Origin: an uncultured Bacteroidota bacterium
Lineage (GTDB): Bacteria; Bacteroidota; Bacteroidia; Flavobacteriales; Flavobacteriaceae
Length of the DNA stretch: 64,000 bases
Assembly (NCBI GenBank): GCA_913047695.1
Contig: CAJWUI010000001.1
Coordinates: 186,001 to 250,000 of the forward strand
Direction: 5' to 3'
In this document: piece after piece, positions 1 to 9,800 of the stretch
How positions within the stretch are numbered: the first letter of the stretch is position 1
Layout: each line of letters starts with the position of its first letter
Made by a program: the position numbers and the translations under genes
The notes under the pieces: model-generated
What the model was told of the DNA's origin: nothing
The model's database searches: none
Seen by the model: the letters and a program-made list of their open reading frames with translations, nothing else

Positions 1-365
1 AGACCTATGGAAATAGATGAAAAATCAATATTTCTTCCTTTACTGAAAGTTTGAATAGGATAAAAAACTCCTCTGCGGCTTTGTTTTATTTTATTTATTG
101 AGATACATCCTGAAGTGTGAACGACAAAAGAATTTTTAGGAAGAATATTTGAAACTTTTTCGATAGCATTATCTGAAACTGCAAGAATATAAATATCAGT
201 TTGTTTTAGTTTTTTAGCATCATTGGTTATCGTTATACCCTCATTAGTTTTATTTTTTTTTGATGAGCGGATATACCATTGTACAAATTGAATTTCTTCA
301 ATATATGTAAGTTTCGCATATAGCTGCGTACCTAATTTTCCTGCACCAACAAGAGTTACTTTCAT
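1..365 (-). CDS. DUF2520 / Rossmann-like oxidoreductase, N-terminal part (cut by window edge)
   Basis: Reading the minus strand from the ATG at 365 gives an open frame that runs off the window start, so only about 121 N-terminal residues are seen. It opens with a dinucleotide-binding fingerprint (MKVTLVGAGKLGTQL) and continues with the alternating beta/alpha pattern of an NADP-oxidoreductase-like Rossmann fold, including a strand ending ILAVSDNAI and a following FVVHTSG segment. This order is typical of the 'Rossmann-like and DUF2520 domain' proteins of Bacteroidota. The substrate is unknown for the family. It is divergent from ccsBA, with 138 bases between the two starts. A -7 element lies only eight bases upstream of its ATG, which implies a nearly leaderless mRNA. 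The DUF2520 C-terminal half is outside the window, so the family assignment rests on the first domain. Confidence 0.75.
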   Translation of the reverse strand, partial: MKVTLVGAGKLGTQLYAKLTYIEEIQFVQWYIRSSKKNKTNEGITITNDAKKLKQTDIYILAVSDNAIEKVSNILPKNSFVVHTSGCISINKIKQSRRGVFYPIQTFSKGRNIDFSSISIG

Positions 366-373
366 ATAGTATG

Positions 374-381
374 CAAAAATA
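374..381 (-). promoter_or_regulatory. -7 promoter element (TATTTTTG) of the DUF2520 gene
   Basis: On the minus strand this octamer matches the Bacteroidota -7 consensus TAnnTTTG. Its last base is eight bases before the ATG at 365, so the transcript would have a leader of only a few bases. No TTG -33 element is seen at the usual 17-23 base spacing, so this is a consensus match only. Confidence 0.45.
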
Positions 382-472
382 CAAAAACGCAAGTTTCATT
401 TTGTTTAAAAGAGCGAGATGTGTCTATAAAATTTTTTAATCCAAAAGCAAGTAATAATTTGCTATTCAAGTG

Positions 473-480
473 TATATTTG
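473..480 (+). promoter_or_regulatory. -7 promoter element (TATATTTG) of ccsBA
   Basis: A perfect TAnnTTTG octamer lies 23 bases upstream of the ATG at 504. No TTG -33 box is visible at 17-23 bases. The same TATATTTG form recurs upstream of gyrB, secDF, folE and the TerB-like gene, which supports it as a real promoter element of this genome. Confidence 0.5.
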
Positions 481-503
481 CAATCTGAATGATGATGATG
501 TAA

Positions 504-3500
504 ATGATTAAAGGCAGGATATTAGACTTTCTATTTTCTAATCGACTTACTGCCCTCCTTTTCATATTATACCCCTCAGCCATGGCTATTGGTACTTTTA
601 TTGAAAGTTGGTATAGTACAGATACTGCCAAAATTTGGATTTACAATGCCTGGTGGTTCGAGTTTTTAATGCTCCTTATGGGTATTAATTTTATTGGTAA
701 TATTTTTAAATACAGATTACTTAGAAAGGAAAAATGGGCTGTTCTATTGCTCCATATTTCATTTCTGATGATACTAACTGGAGCCTTTATTACTAGATAT
801 ATTGGATATGAGGGTGTTATGCCAATTAGAGAGGGTGCAACAGAAAATGAAATTCTTTCTGAGAAAACTTACCTTACTGTTTTAATAGACGGTGAAATCA
901 ATGGAGAACTCCGCAGAAAAAAATTGGAAGATGATTTGTTACTATCAGAACATGTTAATAATCAGTTTGAGTGGTCAAGCGATTTTAATAGTCAGCCATT
1001 TCAAATTAATTATGTTGATTACATCGAAAATGTTACTGAGGGCTTAGTTTTAGATGATAAGGGGAATAGATATCTTAAAATTGTCGAAGCCGGTGATGGT
1101 ACACGACACGATCATTATATAAAAGAAGGTGAAATAGCAAATATTCATAACATTCTATTTACACTAAATAGCTATCAAAGTGGGGCTATAAATATTACTC
1201 TCAAAGATGGATTATATTCAATTAACTCACCTTTTTCAGGAGAGTTTATAAGAATGTCAGATCAATTTCGAGGAAATTTGAAATCTGACATTGAGACCCC
1301 TTTGCAATTTCGCTCTCTTTATTCAATTCCAAACTTTCAATTTGTAATACCTGAACCTGCTCTTCGTGGCAAACTTGATATTGTAAAAGCTGACACTCAA
1401 GGAGAATCAATTCAGAACGCACTTCGTCTGGAAATACAATCTAATGGGGAAAGCCAGTCTATTACATTATTAGGTGGAAAAGGAATTACAAACAACCCTA
1501 AGAAAGCTTCTGTTGGAGGGCTTGATTTTTATTTAAAATTTGGTTCTCTACCGATTAAACTCCCGTTTGCATTAAAACTAGATGATTTTATCGCAGAAAA
1601 GTATCCTGGGACTGAAAAAAGTTATTCTTCATTTATGAGTAAAGTCAGAGTTGAAGATACAGAATCCTTCGACTATGATATTTATATGAATCATGTATTG
1701 GATCACAAAGGCTATCGGTTTTTCCAAGCATCGTTTAATCCTGATGAAAAGGGAACAATTCTATCTGTAAATCATGATTGGTGGGGAACATACATTACTT
1801 ATTTTGGCTATATTTTTCTTTATTTAAGTATGATAGGTATTTTTTTTGTTGGAAAAACTCGTTTTCAAGACCTTTCAAAAGCTTTAGACAAAATAAAAAA
1901 GAAAAAGAGTGCTTTAACTACTTTAACTGTTTTGTTAATAATGCAATCTTTTCAGCTTCAATCCCAAAACTTAGAGAATTTTGAAAAGAATGCTTTTCTT
2001 TTTGATTCGATTATAAAATCTGACGCATTTTCTAAAGAACATTCAAATAAATTTGGTCAATTAATAATTCAAGATACAGGAGGAAGAATGAAACCAGCAA
2101 ACACCTTTTCTTCTGAATTATTGAGAAAAGTCAGTAAAAAAGACAATTATAATGGTTTAAACTCTGACCAGGTCTTACTTTCAATTATGAATAACCCTAC
2201 AATATGGTATAATGTGCCTCTAATCTACCTAAAAAGGGGAAATGACAGCATAAGAAAGATTATAGGTTTAAATACAGACATCAAATATGCTCCTTTACTT
2301 TCATTTTTTGATAAAAAAGGTAATTACAAATTGGCGATACCTTTAGAACAGGCTTACAGAGCTTCTGTTCCAAATCAGTTTCAAAAAGACTTTATCGAAT
2401 TAGACCGCAGAGTAAATCTATTATATTCAGCTCTCGAGGGTAAAGTAATGAGAATTTTTCCAATACCGGGTGATGTCAATAATAAATGGGTCTCTTACCC
2501 AGAATTATCAGATTCAAATTTTAGTGGAAAAGATTCATTATATGTTCGTAATATCTTACCCCTTTATTTTCAATCTCTACGGTTAGCACAAAAGGATAAT
2601 GATTACGATCAAGCTAATAATTTATTGGAAAGTATATCAGGATTTCAAAAAAGATTTGGTGGTTCTATATTACCCTCTAAGGATAAGATAAAATCAGAAA
2701 TACTTTACAATAAATATGATATTTTCAAAAAGCTTTTTAGTTGGTATATATATGCGGGTACTTTATTTTTTATCGTCTTAATTATTCAGATTTTTAAGTC
2801 TAACAAGCTAATTAAGTTGTTGGTTAATGTATTCAAATTCACATTATTATTTTTATTCTCATTGCACACGATTGGACTTATTGCTAGATGGTTTATATCA
2901 GGACATGCCCCGTGGGGAGACGCCTATGAATCGATGATTTACGCGGCATGGGCAACTCAATTTTTTGGATTGATCTTTGGACGAAAATCATCTTTAACTT
3001 TGGCTTCTACAGCCTTTGTTTCGGGTATGATTTTGATGATTGCTCATTGGAATTGGATGGATCCCTCAATCGCTAATCTTGTCCCAGTTCTAGACAGCTA
3101 TTGGTTAATGATCCATGTTGCAGTAATAGTTGGTAGTTATGGACCATTTGCTTTGAGCATGATTATTGGAACTGTAGCTTTACTTTTAATGTTATTAGCT
3201 TCCAAAAAAAATAGTCAAAAAATTAAATTACAGATTAAAGAACTAACAATTATAAATGAACTCTCACTAACCGTTGGTCTAATAATGCTTACAATAGGTA
3301 ACTTCTTGGGTGGAATGTGGGCTAATGAAAGCTGGGGTCGCTATTGGGGTTGGGATCCAAAAGAAACATGGGCTCTTATCAGTATTATGATTTATGCTTT
3401 TGTTATACACATGCGATTAATACCAGGCCTCAGAGGGACTTGGATTTTTAATTTAATGAGCGTAATTGCATTCGCAAGTATCTTGATGACTTATTTTGGT

Positions 3501-3641
3501 GTAAATTTTTATTTAGTCGGTTTGCACTCTTATGCTAGTGGGGATAAAATAATTACTCCAAATTTTGTTTACTATTCAATAATTTTAATATTCTTATTAG
3601 GTCTCGCTTCTTATTTGAAGTCAAGAAAGCTATATTCATAA
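504..3641 (+). CDS. ccsBA: Fused cytochrome c biogenesis protein CcsBA (system II haem lyase)
   Basis: System II cytochrome c maturation: exports haem and attaches it to CXXCH motifs of periplasmic apocytochromes. The 1045-residue protein is the fused ResB/CcsB + CcsA form usual in Bacteroidota. Residues about 10-100 hold three membrane segments. A large extracytoplasmic region follows to about 430, then a membrane segment at about 431-455 and another near 468-482, then a second soluble region. From about 750 to 1040 there is a multi-spanning CcsA domain. The haem-handling tryptophan-rich WWD motif is visible at about 936-957 (WGRYWGWDPKETWAL). Candidate histidine ligands are in SGHAPWGD (about 799), near 870 (IHVAVIVGSYG) and near 1005 (LHSYASG). 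The start at 504 places charged residues before the first membrane segment. A client in this window could be the diheme cytochrome at 34008-35027. Confidence 0.95.
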   Translation: MIKGRILDFLFSNRLTALLFILYPSAMAIGTFIESWYSTDTAKIWIYNAWWFEFLMLLMGINFIGNIFKYRLLRKEKWAVLLLHISFLMILTGAFITRYIGYEGVMPIREGATENEILSEKTYLTVLIDGEINGELRRKKLEDDLLLSEHVNNQFEWSSDFNSQPFQINYVDYIENVTEGLVLDDKGNRYLKIVEAGDGTRHDHYIKEGEIANIHNILFTLNSYQSGAINITLKDGLYSINSPFSGEFIRMSDQFRGNLKSDIETPLQFRSLYSIPNFQFVIPEPALRGKLDIVKADTQGESIQNALRLEIQSNGESQSITLLGGKGITNNPKKASVGGLDFYLKFGSLPIKLPFALKLDDFIAEKYPGTEKSYSSFMSKVRVEDTESFDYDIYMNHVLDHKGYRFFQASFNPDEKGTILSVNHDWWGTYITYFGYIFLYLSMIGIFFVGKTRFQDLSKALDKIKKKKSALTTLTVLLIMQSFQLQSQNLENFEKNAFLFDSIIKSDAFSKEHSNKFGQLIIQDTGGRMKPANTFSSELLRKVSKKDNYNGLNSDQVLLSIMNNPTIWYNVPLIYLKRGNDSIRKIIGLNTDIKYAPLLSFFDKKGNYKLAIPLEQAYRASVPNQFQKDFIELDRRVNLLYSALEGKVMRIFPIPGDVNNKWVSYPELSDSNFSGKDSLYVRNILPLYFQSLRLAQKDNDYDQANNLLESISGFQKRFGGSILPSKDKIKSEILYNKYDIFKKLFSWYIYAGTLFFIVLIIQIFKSNKLIKLLVNVFKFTLLFLFSLHTIGLIARWFISGHAPWGDAYESMIYAAWATQFFGLIFGRKSSLTLASTAFVSGMILMIAHWNWMDPSIANLVPVLDSYWLMIHVAVIVGSYGPFALSMIIGTVALLLMLLASKKNSQKIKLQIKELTIINELSLTVGLIMLTIGNFLGGMWANESWGRYWGWDPKETWALISIMIYAFVIHMRLIPGLRGTWIFNLMSVIAFASILMTYFGVNFYLVGLHSYASGDKIITPNFVYYSIILIFLLGLASYLKSRKLYS

Positions 3642-3707
3642 TAATCAGGTATTTAGTTTTAAATAAATTTCTTATGTTTTCAATTAAAACTAACTTTAAA
3701 ATAAAAA

Positions 3708-3917
3708 ATGATACTTAAATGGCTTTTTTATTCAATTACAGGTTTGTTACTATGTGGATTTGGATTATCGCTCTTGGGTGAGGCAATTATATTTAAAATT
3801 GAAAAAAACTTCGATTGGTTTTATTTGGGAACTCTTGCCCTAGTGGTATTTAATTCAGGAATATGCTTAGTTGGTAAAGCGATAATAGTTAGAATTGAAA
3901 TTAAAAGGCAGCGATAA
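3708..3917 (+). CDS. Small two-span membrane protein, function unknown
   Basis: A 69-residue protein with two hydrophobic segments (about residues 3-26 and 38-62), a charged loop between them and a basic C-terminus (RIEIKRQR). I do not recognise a named family. It follows ccsBA by 66 bases on the same strand. Its 3' end overlaps the tail of the convergent TerB-like gene by 17 bases. Its membrane topology and clean start argue that it is real rather than a chance frame. A role next to cytochrome maturation is only suggested by position. Confidence 0.55.
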   Translation: MILKWLFYSITGLLLCGFGLSLLGEAIIFKIEKNFDWFYLGTLALVVFNSGICLVGKAIIVRIEIKRQR

Positions 3918-4317
3918 ATTCATCTTCATCACTTCCTTTAATAATTTCTTTGAAGGACTTTTCTATTATTGAATTTGCCTCATTCTGCTCAAAACCTAAT
4001 CCAATAACAAGGCGGTGCATTAACTCTTTTTCTGCTTCATCTGCAATATTGTCAGCAAAGACCATACGTGAGAGATCATAGAGACGCTCTAGGCGTTCAC
4101 GTTTTAAAACAGGAGGATTGATTTTATATGAGTCAATATTTTCAATTATATGTTTAACCTCGTCTTCATCTATTTCAAGATTTATAGCAGTACGATTGAT
4201 AAAAGCTTGTTCCTCTTTAGTTATCTTTCCATCGGCGAGTGCTAGGCGTACTATTGCGGCAAAATGATCACGATTTTTAGATTTAAATTTTTGAGTATAT
4301 AATTCTGAAATAGACAT
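3901..4317 (-). CDS. TerB-like (tellurite resistance TerB family) protein
   Basis: A 138-residue all-alpha acidic soluble protein with the TerB-type pattern: RDHFAAIVRLALADGKITKEEQAFI near the N-terminus, then a second helical repeat (LSRMVFADNIADEAEKELMHRLV) and an acidic tail. TerB-like proteins bind divalent metal through Asp/Glu residues. The physiological role in flavobacteria is unknown and 'tellurite resistance' is only a family name. I chose the ATG at 4317 (MSISELY) over the ATG at 4335 because a perfect -7 element occupies 4333-4340 and would overlap the longer start. The gene stands alone and converges on the small membrane protein gene. Confidence 0.8.
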   Translation of the reverse strand: MSISELYTQKFKSKNRDHFAAIVRLALADGKITKEEQAFINRTAINLEIDEDEVKHIIENIDSYKINPPVLKRERLERLYDLSRMVFADNIADEAEKELMHRLVIGLGFEQNEANSIIEKSFKEIIKGSDEDEFIAAF

Positions 4318-4332
4318 AGTTAAAAGTTTTGT

Positions 4333-4340
4333 CAAATATA
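4333..4340 (-). promoter_or_regulatory. -7 promoter element (TATATTTG) of the TerB-like gene
   Basis: A perfect TAnnTTTG on the minus strand, 15 bases upstream of the ATG at 4317. It decides the start of the TerB-like gene, because the upstream ATG at 4335 lies inside this element. No -33 TTG was found. Confidence 0.5.
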
Positions 4341-4382
4341 AAAAATGGAATTGGTAAGGAAAATTTAATCATAATTTTCATT

Positions 4383-6743
4383 CTATTTATGTCGTTTAAC
4401 TTCGATCATCCTTTTTAAATACTCATAATGATCTTTATTTTTTAAGTTTGATGTTCTTGTAGATTTCTTTACATTCTTATAAATTAAATTTTGGATGTTT
4501 AAAAGTCCAGATTTTAAACTAGGATTAAGTTTCGTTTCTTCTATTAGATTATTTAGTTTCTCTAAAAAACGAATTTGTAGAACCATAAGTGAATTATCTA
4601 ATTTTTTATTTATATCATATAATGATAGATAGAGTTGATAAACTAGTTCACTGGGATCTAGTGCTTTACCTTTAAGGGTATTACTAGTAGATAGTATTCT
4701 ATTTAATTTAGAATATTCTAATAAGTTATTTAAGGCGCTGTATTGAATATTCTGAATTCTTTCTAGAATGCCATCTTGTTTTATTTTAGAAATTAAGTCA
4801 GGCTCCATTAACCATCTTTGTGTAGACCAAAGGTTCTTATCAAGAAAAATTAATGCACTGATTTGTTTATTGTAGTCGACATTTATAAAAGGTATTCCGT
4901 TTTGACCCTTAAAAAGGAGAGTTTCATTAACTCCCCCAATAATTCTAACAACATGAAAAATATATCGTTTATAGACAGATAACATCTCATTATATAACTC
5001 ATTTAGGTCGTTATATGAATTTCCCTCTTTTGTTGTCCATTCGTCTAGTTTTGAAGCAACAATTTTTAAATTATTTAACCCATAATTGCTCGCTTTTATT
5101 GGATTATCGCCGATATTTTCTGTTTGTACATTTGGATCAATACCACTTGTACCATACATAAAGATTGGGTTTAAACTCTTTTTATCCACAAATTTTTTTA
5201 AAAAAACTTTTTCCGTTTCTAAAGTTTCCTTTGGGAAAAATCTATATCCCCACCCTATAGCATAATCATCATAAGGTCCTAATTTTCTTATGAATAATTT
5301 GTTATTATCATTAGGCTGTGAAACGTAATTGAACCTTGCGTAATCCATTATTGTCGGAGCAATACCCATTTTTTTGGTAAAGTTGTCTGACCTAAGTGAA
5401 TCAACTGGATATGCAGAACTTGATTTCATGTTATGTGGTAAACCTAGGGCGTGGCCTACCTCGTGAGAAATAACTCTTCTTATCATAAGACCTATGTCTT
5501 TTTCATCTGTATCTAAAGTCCTTGCTTTTGGATTCGAAGCCCCAGTTTCTAGTAAATATCTATTTCGATAAGATTTGAGATTGTTGTGATACCATATTAC
5601 ATCACTTTGAATTATCTCACCAGATCTTGGATCCACAATACTTAATCCCCTTGCATTTCTTGTAGTTGAAGCAACATAATGAATTATTGAGTAACGAATA
5701 TCCTCCAAACTAAAATCTTCATTTTCTTCAAGGCTTGGTGAATCTTTTGCCACAATGGCGTTTTTAAAACCAGCATTTTCAAATACACTATTCCAATCCT
5801 CAACTCCCAATTTAAAATATGGTCTCCATTTCAAAGGTGTAGATTTGTCTAAATAAAATGTGATTGGTTTAATAGGTTCGACTAGTTCTCCACGCATATA
5901 TGCATTAAGATCGGAGGGTTCTAAACGCCATCTTTTAATTATTTTTATTTCGGTTGACTTTAAGTCTTGACTACTATAATCATATTTTTTTATGTTTAGC
6001 CAACCTATTCTATCATCTGCATATCTCAAACTCATTGGCCTGTTAGGCAGTAAAATAATTGAGTGATTTATTTGAAAGCTTATAGTATTTGTAAAATTAT
6101 TCCTAGGTGGTTTTGAAGATTTAAAAGTAAGTGTGTGCCTTATCTCTAAATTTTTAGGATAACTTTTTATTGTATCTAAAAAACTTCTTTTCTGATCAAT
6201 TCCTCCAATTGCATATTGTTTTTTCTCTGAGGAACTTAAAATATTAAATCCGGGAGAATCCTTATTAAAATAATTGGTAACGTCAATTAAATATTTTTTT
6301 CGCTCTAAATTCTTAATTTGAAAAGCGGCCAAAATCGGAGAGAAGTTATTTTTGGTTACACTTTGTGAAATAGGGTCTTTTTCATCAGCAATATTTAAAT
6401 AGCTTTTTTGAGTTAATAAAATTTTTTCTTTTTTTTTGATAAATTGAATAAGTTGTTCACTAGTTTTAGAGCCTGCATTTTTATATGCCTGAAAATCTGA
6501 GGGTGATTTTACAATACGTGTTACCATTAATAGATCCTTAGTTAGCAAACTATCATTTATTTCAAAATAAACCTTCTCTTTGTTTTTATAAACTATTATT
6601 AAACCATTTAACTTTTCAAAATTTACAGTTAAAGAGTCAATAGATTTATTTGTATTTTTTTTATCAGAGTCAGCAACTTGTGACATTGAAATAAAAAAAC
6701 TTAGATGACTGACTACGATTAATAGTTTAAAAAATTTCATCAC
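4383..6743 (-). CDS. Secreted zinc-dependent metalloprotease (DUF5117/DUF5118 type)
   Basis: A 786-residue protein with an N-terminal signal peptide (MMKFFKLLIVVSHLSFFISM), so it is expected in the periplasm or outside the cell. The zinc site is the extended metzincin-like motif HEVGHALGLPHN at about residues 425-436. It is followed by a Met-containing turn (PTIMDYARFNY) that may be the Met-turn. The N-terminal half (DUF5117-like, with FQINHSIILLPNRPM) and the long helical C-terminus match the large zinc-dependent metalloproteases of Bacteroidota. The length is normal for the group. Substrate is unknown. It is divergent from the VPS10-type gene at 6831 with 87 bases between them. The methionine one codon later is an equally possible start. 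Confidence 0.9.
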   Translation of the reverse strand: MMKFFKLLIVVSHLSFFISMSQVADSDKKNTNKSIDSLTVNFEKLNGLIIVYKNKEKVYFEINDSLLTKDLLMVTRIVKSPSDFQAYKNAGSKTSEQLIQFIKKKEKILLTQKSYLNIADEKDPISQSVTKNNFSPILAAFQIKNLERKKYLIDVTNYFNKDSPGFNILSSSEKKQYAIGGIDQKRSFLDTIKSYPKNLEIRHTLTFKSSKPPRNNFTNTISFQINHSIILLPNRPMSLRYADDRIGWLNIKKYDYSSQDLKSTEIKIIKRWRLEPSDLNAYMRGELVEPIKPITFYLDKSTPLKWRPYFKLGVEDWNSVFENAGFKNAIVAKDSPSLEENEDFSLEDIRYSIIHYVASTTRNARGLSIVDPRSGEIIQSDVIWYHNNLKSYRNRYLLETGASNPKARTLDTDEKDIGLMIRRVISHEVGHALGLPHNMKSSSAYPVDSLRSDNFTKKMGIAPTIMDYARFNYVSQPNDNNKLFIRKLGPYDDYAIGWGYRFFPKETLETEKVFLKKFVDKKSLNPIFMYGTSGIDPNVQTENIGDNPIKASNYGLNNLKIVASKLDEWTTKEGNSYNDLNELYNEMLSVYKRYIFHVVRIIGGVNETLLFKGQNGIPFINVDYNKQISALIFLDKNLWSTQRWLMEPDLISKIKQDGILERIQNIQYSALNNLLEYSKLNRILSTSNTLKGKALDPSELVYQLYLSLYDINKKLDNSLMVLQIRFLEKLNNLIEETKLNPSLKSGLLNIQNLIYKNVKKSTRTSNLKNKDHYEYLKRMIEVKRHK

Positions 6744-6830
6744 TTTTTCTTATGTATTATCAGAAAAAAATATATCTAATCGATTGATTTTAAGTAAGCT
6801 TATATGTATTTTTAATTTAAACAAATACTT

Positions 6831-9800
6831 ATGAAACCAAATCTATCTATTATCATTTGCATTTTTTTTCTGTTTTTATCTACAACATTTGGACAGAAAA
6901 GTAAGACAAAAAAATCAAAATCTATCCAAGAAGTGTCTTTAGATGCTTTTAAATTAAGAAATGTAGGACCTGCTTTTTTGTCAGGAAGAATAGCTGACAT
7001 TAAAATACATCCTTTAAATAAAAATATATGGTATGTGGCTGTGGGATCTGGTGGCGTTTGGAAAACAGAAAATGCAGGAACAACGTGGAAACCTATTTTT
7101 GATGATGAAACTTCATATAGTACGGGCTGTGTAACTATAGACCCAATAAACCCTGATATTATTTGGGTTGGTACAGGTGAAAACGTGGGGGGCAGACACG
7201 TGGGGTATGGTGATGGAATTTATAAAAGCCTAAATGGAGGAAAAACTTGGGAAAACATGGGTCTTTTTAAGTCTGAACATATTTCAGAAATAATTGTTCA
7301 TCCTGATAATTCCAATATAGTTTGGGTCGCAGCACAAGGACCACTTTGGACTAAAGGTGGTGACAGAGGTCTCTACAAAACAATAGATGGGGGTAAAACA
7401 TGGAAAAAAACACTTGGAAATAGTAAATGGACAGGTGTTACTGATATTATGTTGGATCCAAGAGATCCTGACGTAATATATGCAGCAACTTGGGATAGAC
7501 ACAGAACTGTTGCAGCGTTAATTGATGGGGGTCCAGGAACTGCAATTTATAGATCTGATAATGGAGGAGAAAGTTGGTCAGTTTTAAAGAGTGGTTTACC
7601 CAATAATCCTGATTCAAACGATGATGGAGTCGTAGACGATGATGACTCACCAACAAAAAATATGGGTAAAATTGGTCTTGCAATTTCTCCTCAAAATCCT
7701 GATGTAGTGTATGCTGCGATTGAATTAGATAGGTCTACAGGTGGTGTTTACCGGTCGGAGAATAGAGGTGAATCATGGAAAAAAATGTCGAATACTGTAT
7801 CAGGTGCTACAGGACCGCATTACTATCAAGAATTATATGCAAGTCCGCATAAATTTGACAGACTTTACTTAATGAATGTAAGAGTACTAACCTCTGAAGA
7901 TGGTGGTGAAACCTTTGAACAGTTGAAGGAGCGAGATAAGCATTCTGACAATCATGCGATTGTTTTTAGAGATGATGACCCAAATTATATAATGATTGGA
8001 ACCGACGCAGGTATATATGAAACCTTTGATTTGGCTGAAACATGGAAATACCACAAAAATTTACCTCTTACCCAATTTTATAAAGTTGCTGTAAACGACG
8101 CTAAACCTTTCTATCATATTTTTGGAGGAACTCAAGATAATGGATCTGCTGGAGGGCCCTCTGCTACTGACGAAATAGAGGGTATAGCCAATAAACATTG
8201 GTACAAAACACTATTTGCTGATGGTCATCAATCAGCAACAGATCCGGTTTACAATAATATTGTCTATGCTGAAACCCAGCAGGGAGGTTTGTATCGGATT
8301 GATTTGACTAGTGGAGAAAAAGTCTCAATCCAACCACAAGCAAGTGATGGTGAACTGCATGAAAGATTTAACTGGGATGCTCCAATACTTGTAAGTCCGC
8401 ACAAGCCTTCAAGGTTGTATTTTGCTTCCTACCGAGTCTGGAAGTCAGAAAATAGGGGAGACGATTGGATTCCAATTTCGGGAGATTTGACTCGAAATGA
8501 AAATAGAATTGAACTTCCAATAATGGGAAGAAAACAGGGATGGAATAACGCGTGGGATGTTGGTGCGATGTCAAATTATAACACTATAACATCTTTGGCG
8601 GAGTCTCCAGTGGAGGAAGGTCTTCTTTATGCTGGGACTGATGATGGATTCATACAAATTTCAGAAAATGGGGGTAAAAGTTGGAGAAAAATACCTGTTA
8701 CTAATTTAGGTCTTGCCCCAAGAACTTTTATAAATGATATAAAAGCTGATTTATTTGATGCTAATACCGTTTATGTTGCATTAGATAACCATAAGGAGGG
8801 AGATTACAGTCCATATCTATTTAAAAGTACTGATAGGGGTTTAACATGGAGATCTATTTCTGGAAATATTCCTTACAGAACCTTAGTTTGGAGAATGGTG
8901 CAAGATCCAGTTAAAGAAAACCTCCTCTTCGCAGCAACTGAGTATGGTATTTACACTTCTTTAAATAGTGGTAGCTCTTGGCAAATTTTAGAGGGTTCAC
9001 CAACAATTTCATTCCGTGATCTTACAATTCAAAAACGTGAAAACGATCTTGTAGCTGCATCTTTTGGTCGTGGATTTTTTGTATTAGATGATTACAGCGC
9101 TTTACGGGAGTTCAGTGAAACAAATCTCGATAAAAAAGGAAAATTATTTAAACCTAGGCCAGCTAAATGGTATATACCAAAAAGTATAATTGGAAACACG
9201 GGATCAGACTACTATTTCGCTAAAAATCCTACCTACGGTGCAGTCTTCACTTATCATCTATCTAATGATTACAAATCAAGAAGAGAGCTTAGAGAAACCA
9301 AAGAAATGGAATTAAACAAAAAAAATGTTAACATACCATTTGTAGGATGGGAAAATTTGGATTCTGAGCAAATTGAGATCGAACCACACGTAATATTGAC
9401 AATCAAAGATGTTGAGGGTAATATCATTAATAAAATTACCAAAATAGCATCAAAAGGGAGTCACAGAATATCCTGGAATATGCAACATTTCAATCCATTT
9501 TCAGTTTCTCCTAATGGTGTTTCTGGTTCAATTTATGGTGGTGGTGCTATGGCAACACCGGGTAAATACGTCGCCGATTTACACTTAAACGTTGATAACA
9601 AAATTACCCATCTTGATGGTCCAGTAGAGTTTGATGTAGTACCCATAAGAGAAGGCGTTTTAAAAGGTGTTTCTTACCAAGAATATAATTCTTTTAGAGA
9701 ATCAATGGGAAAACTTACACGTGAAATAAATGAGTTTCAGGATATTTTCACAAGCGCTAAAAACAAAACAGAGGCATTCTCAATAGCTCTGAAGAATACA

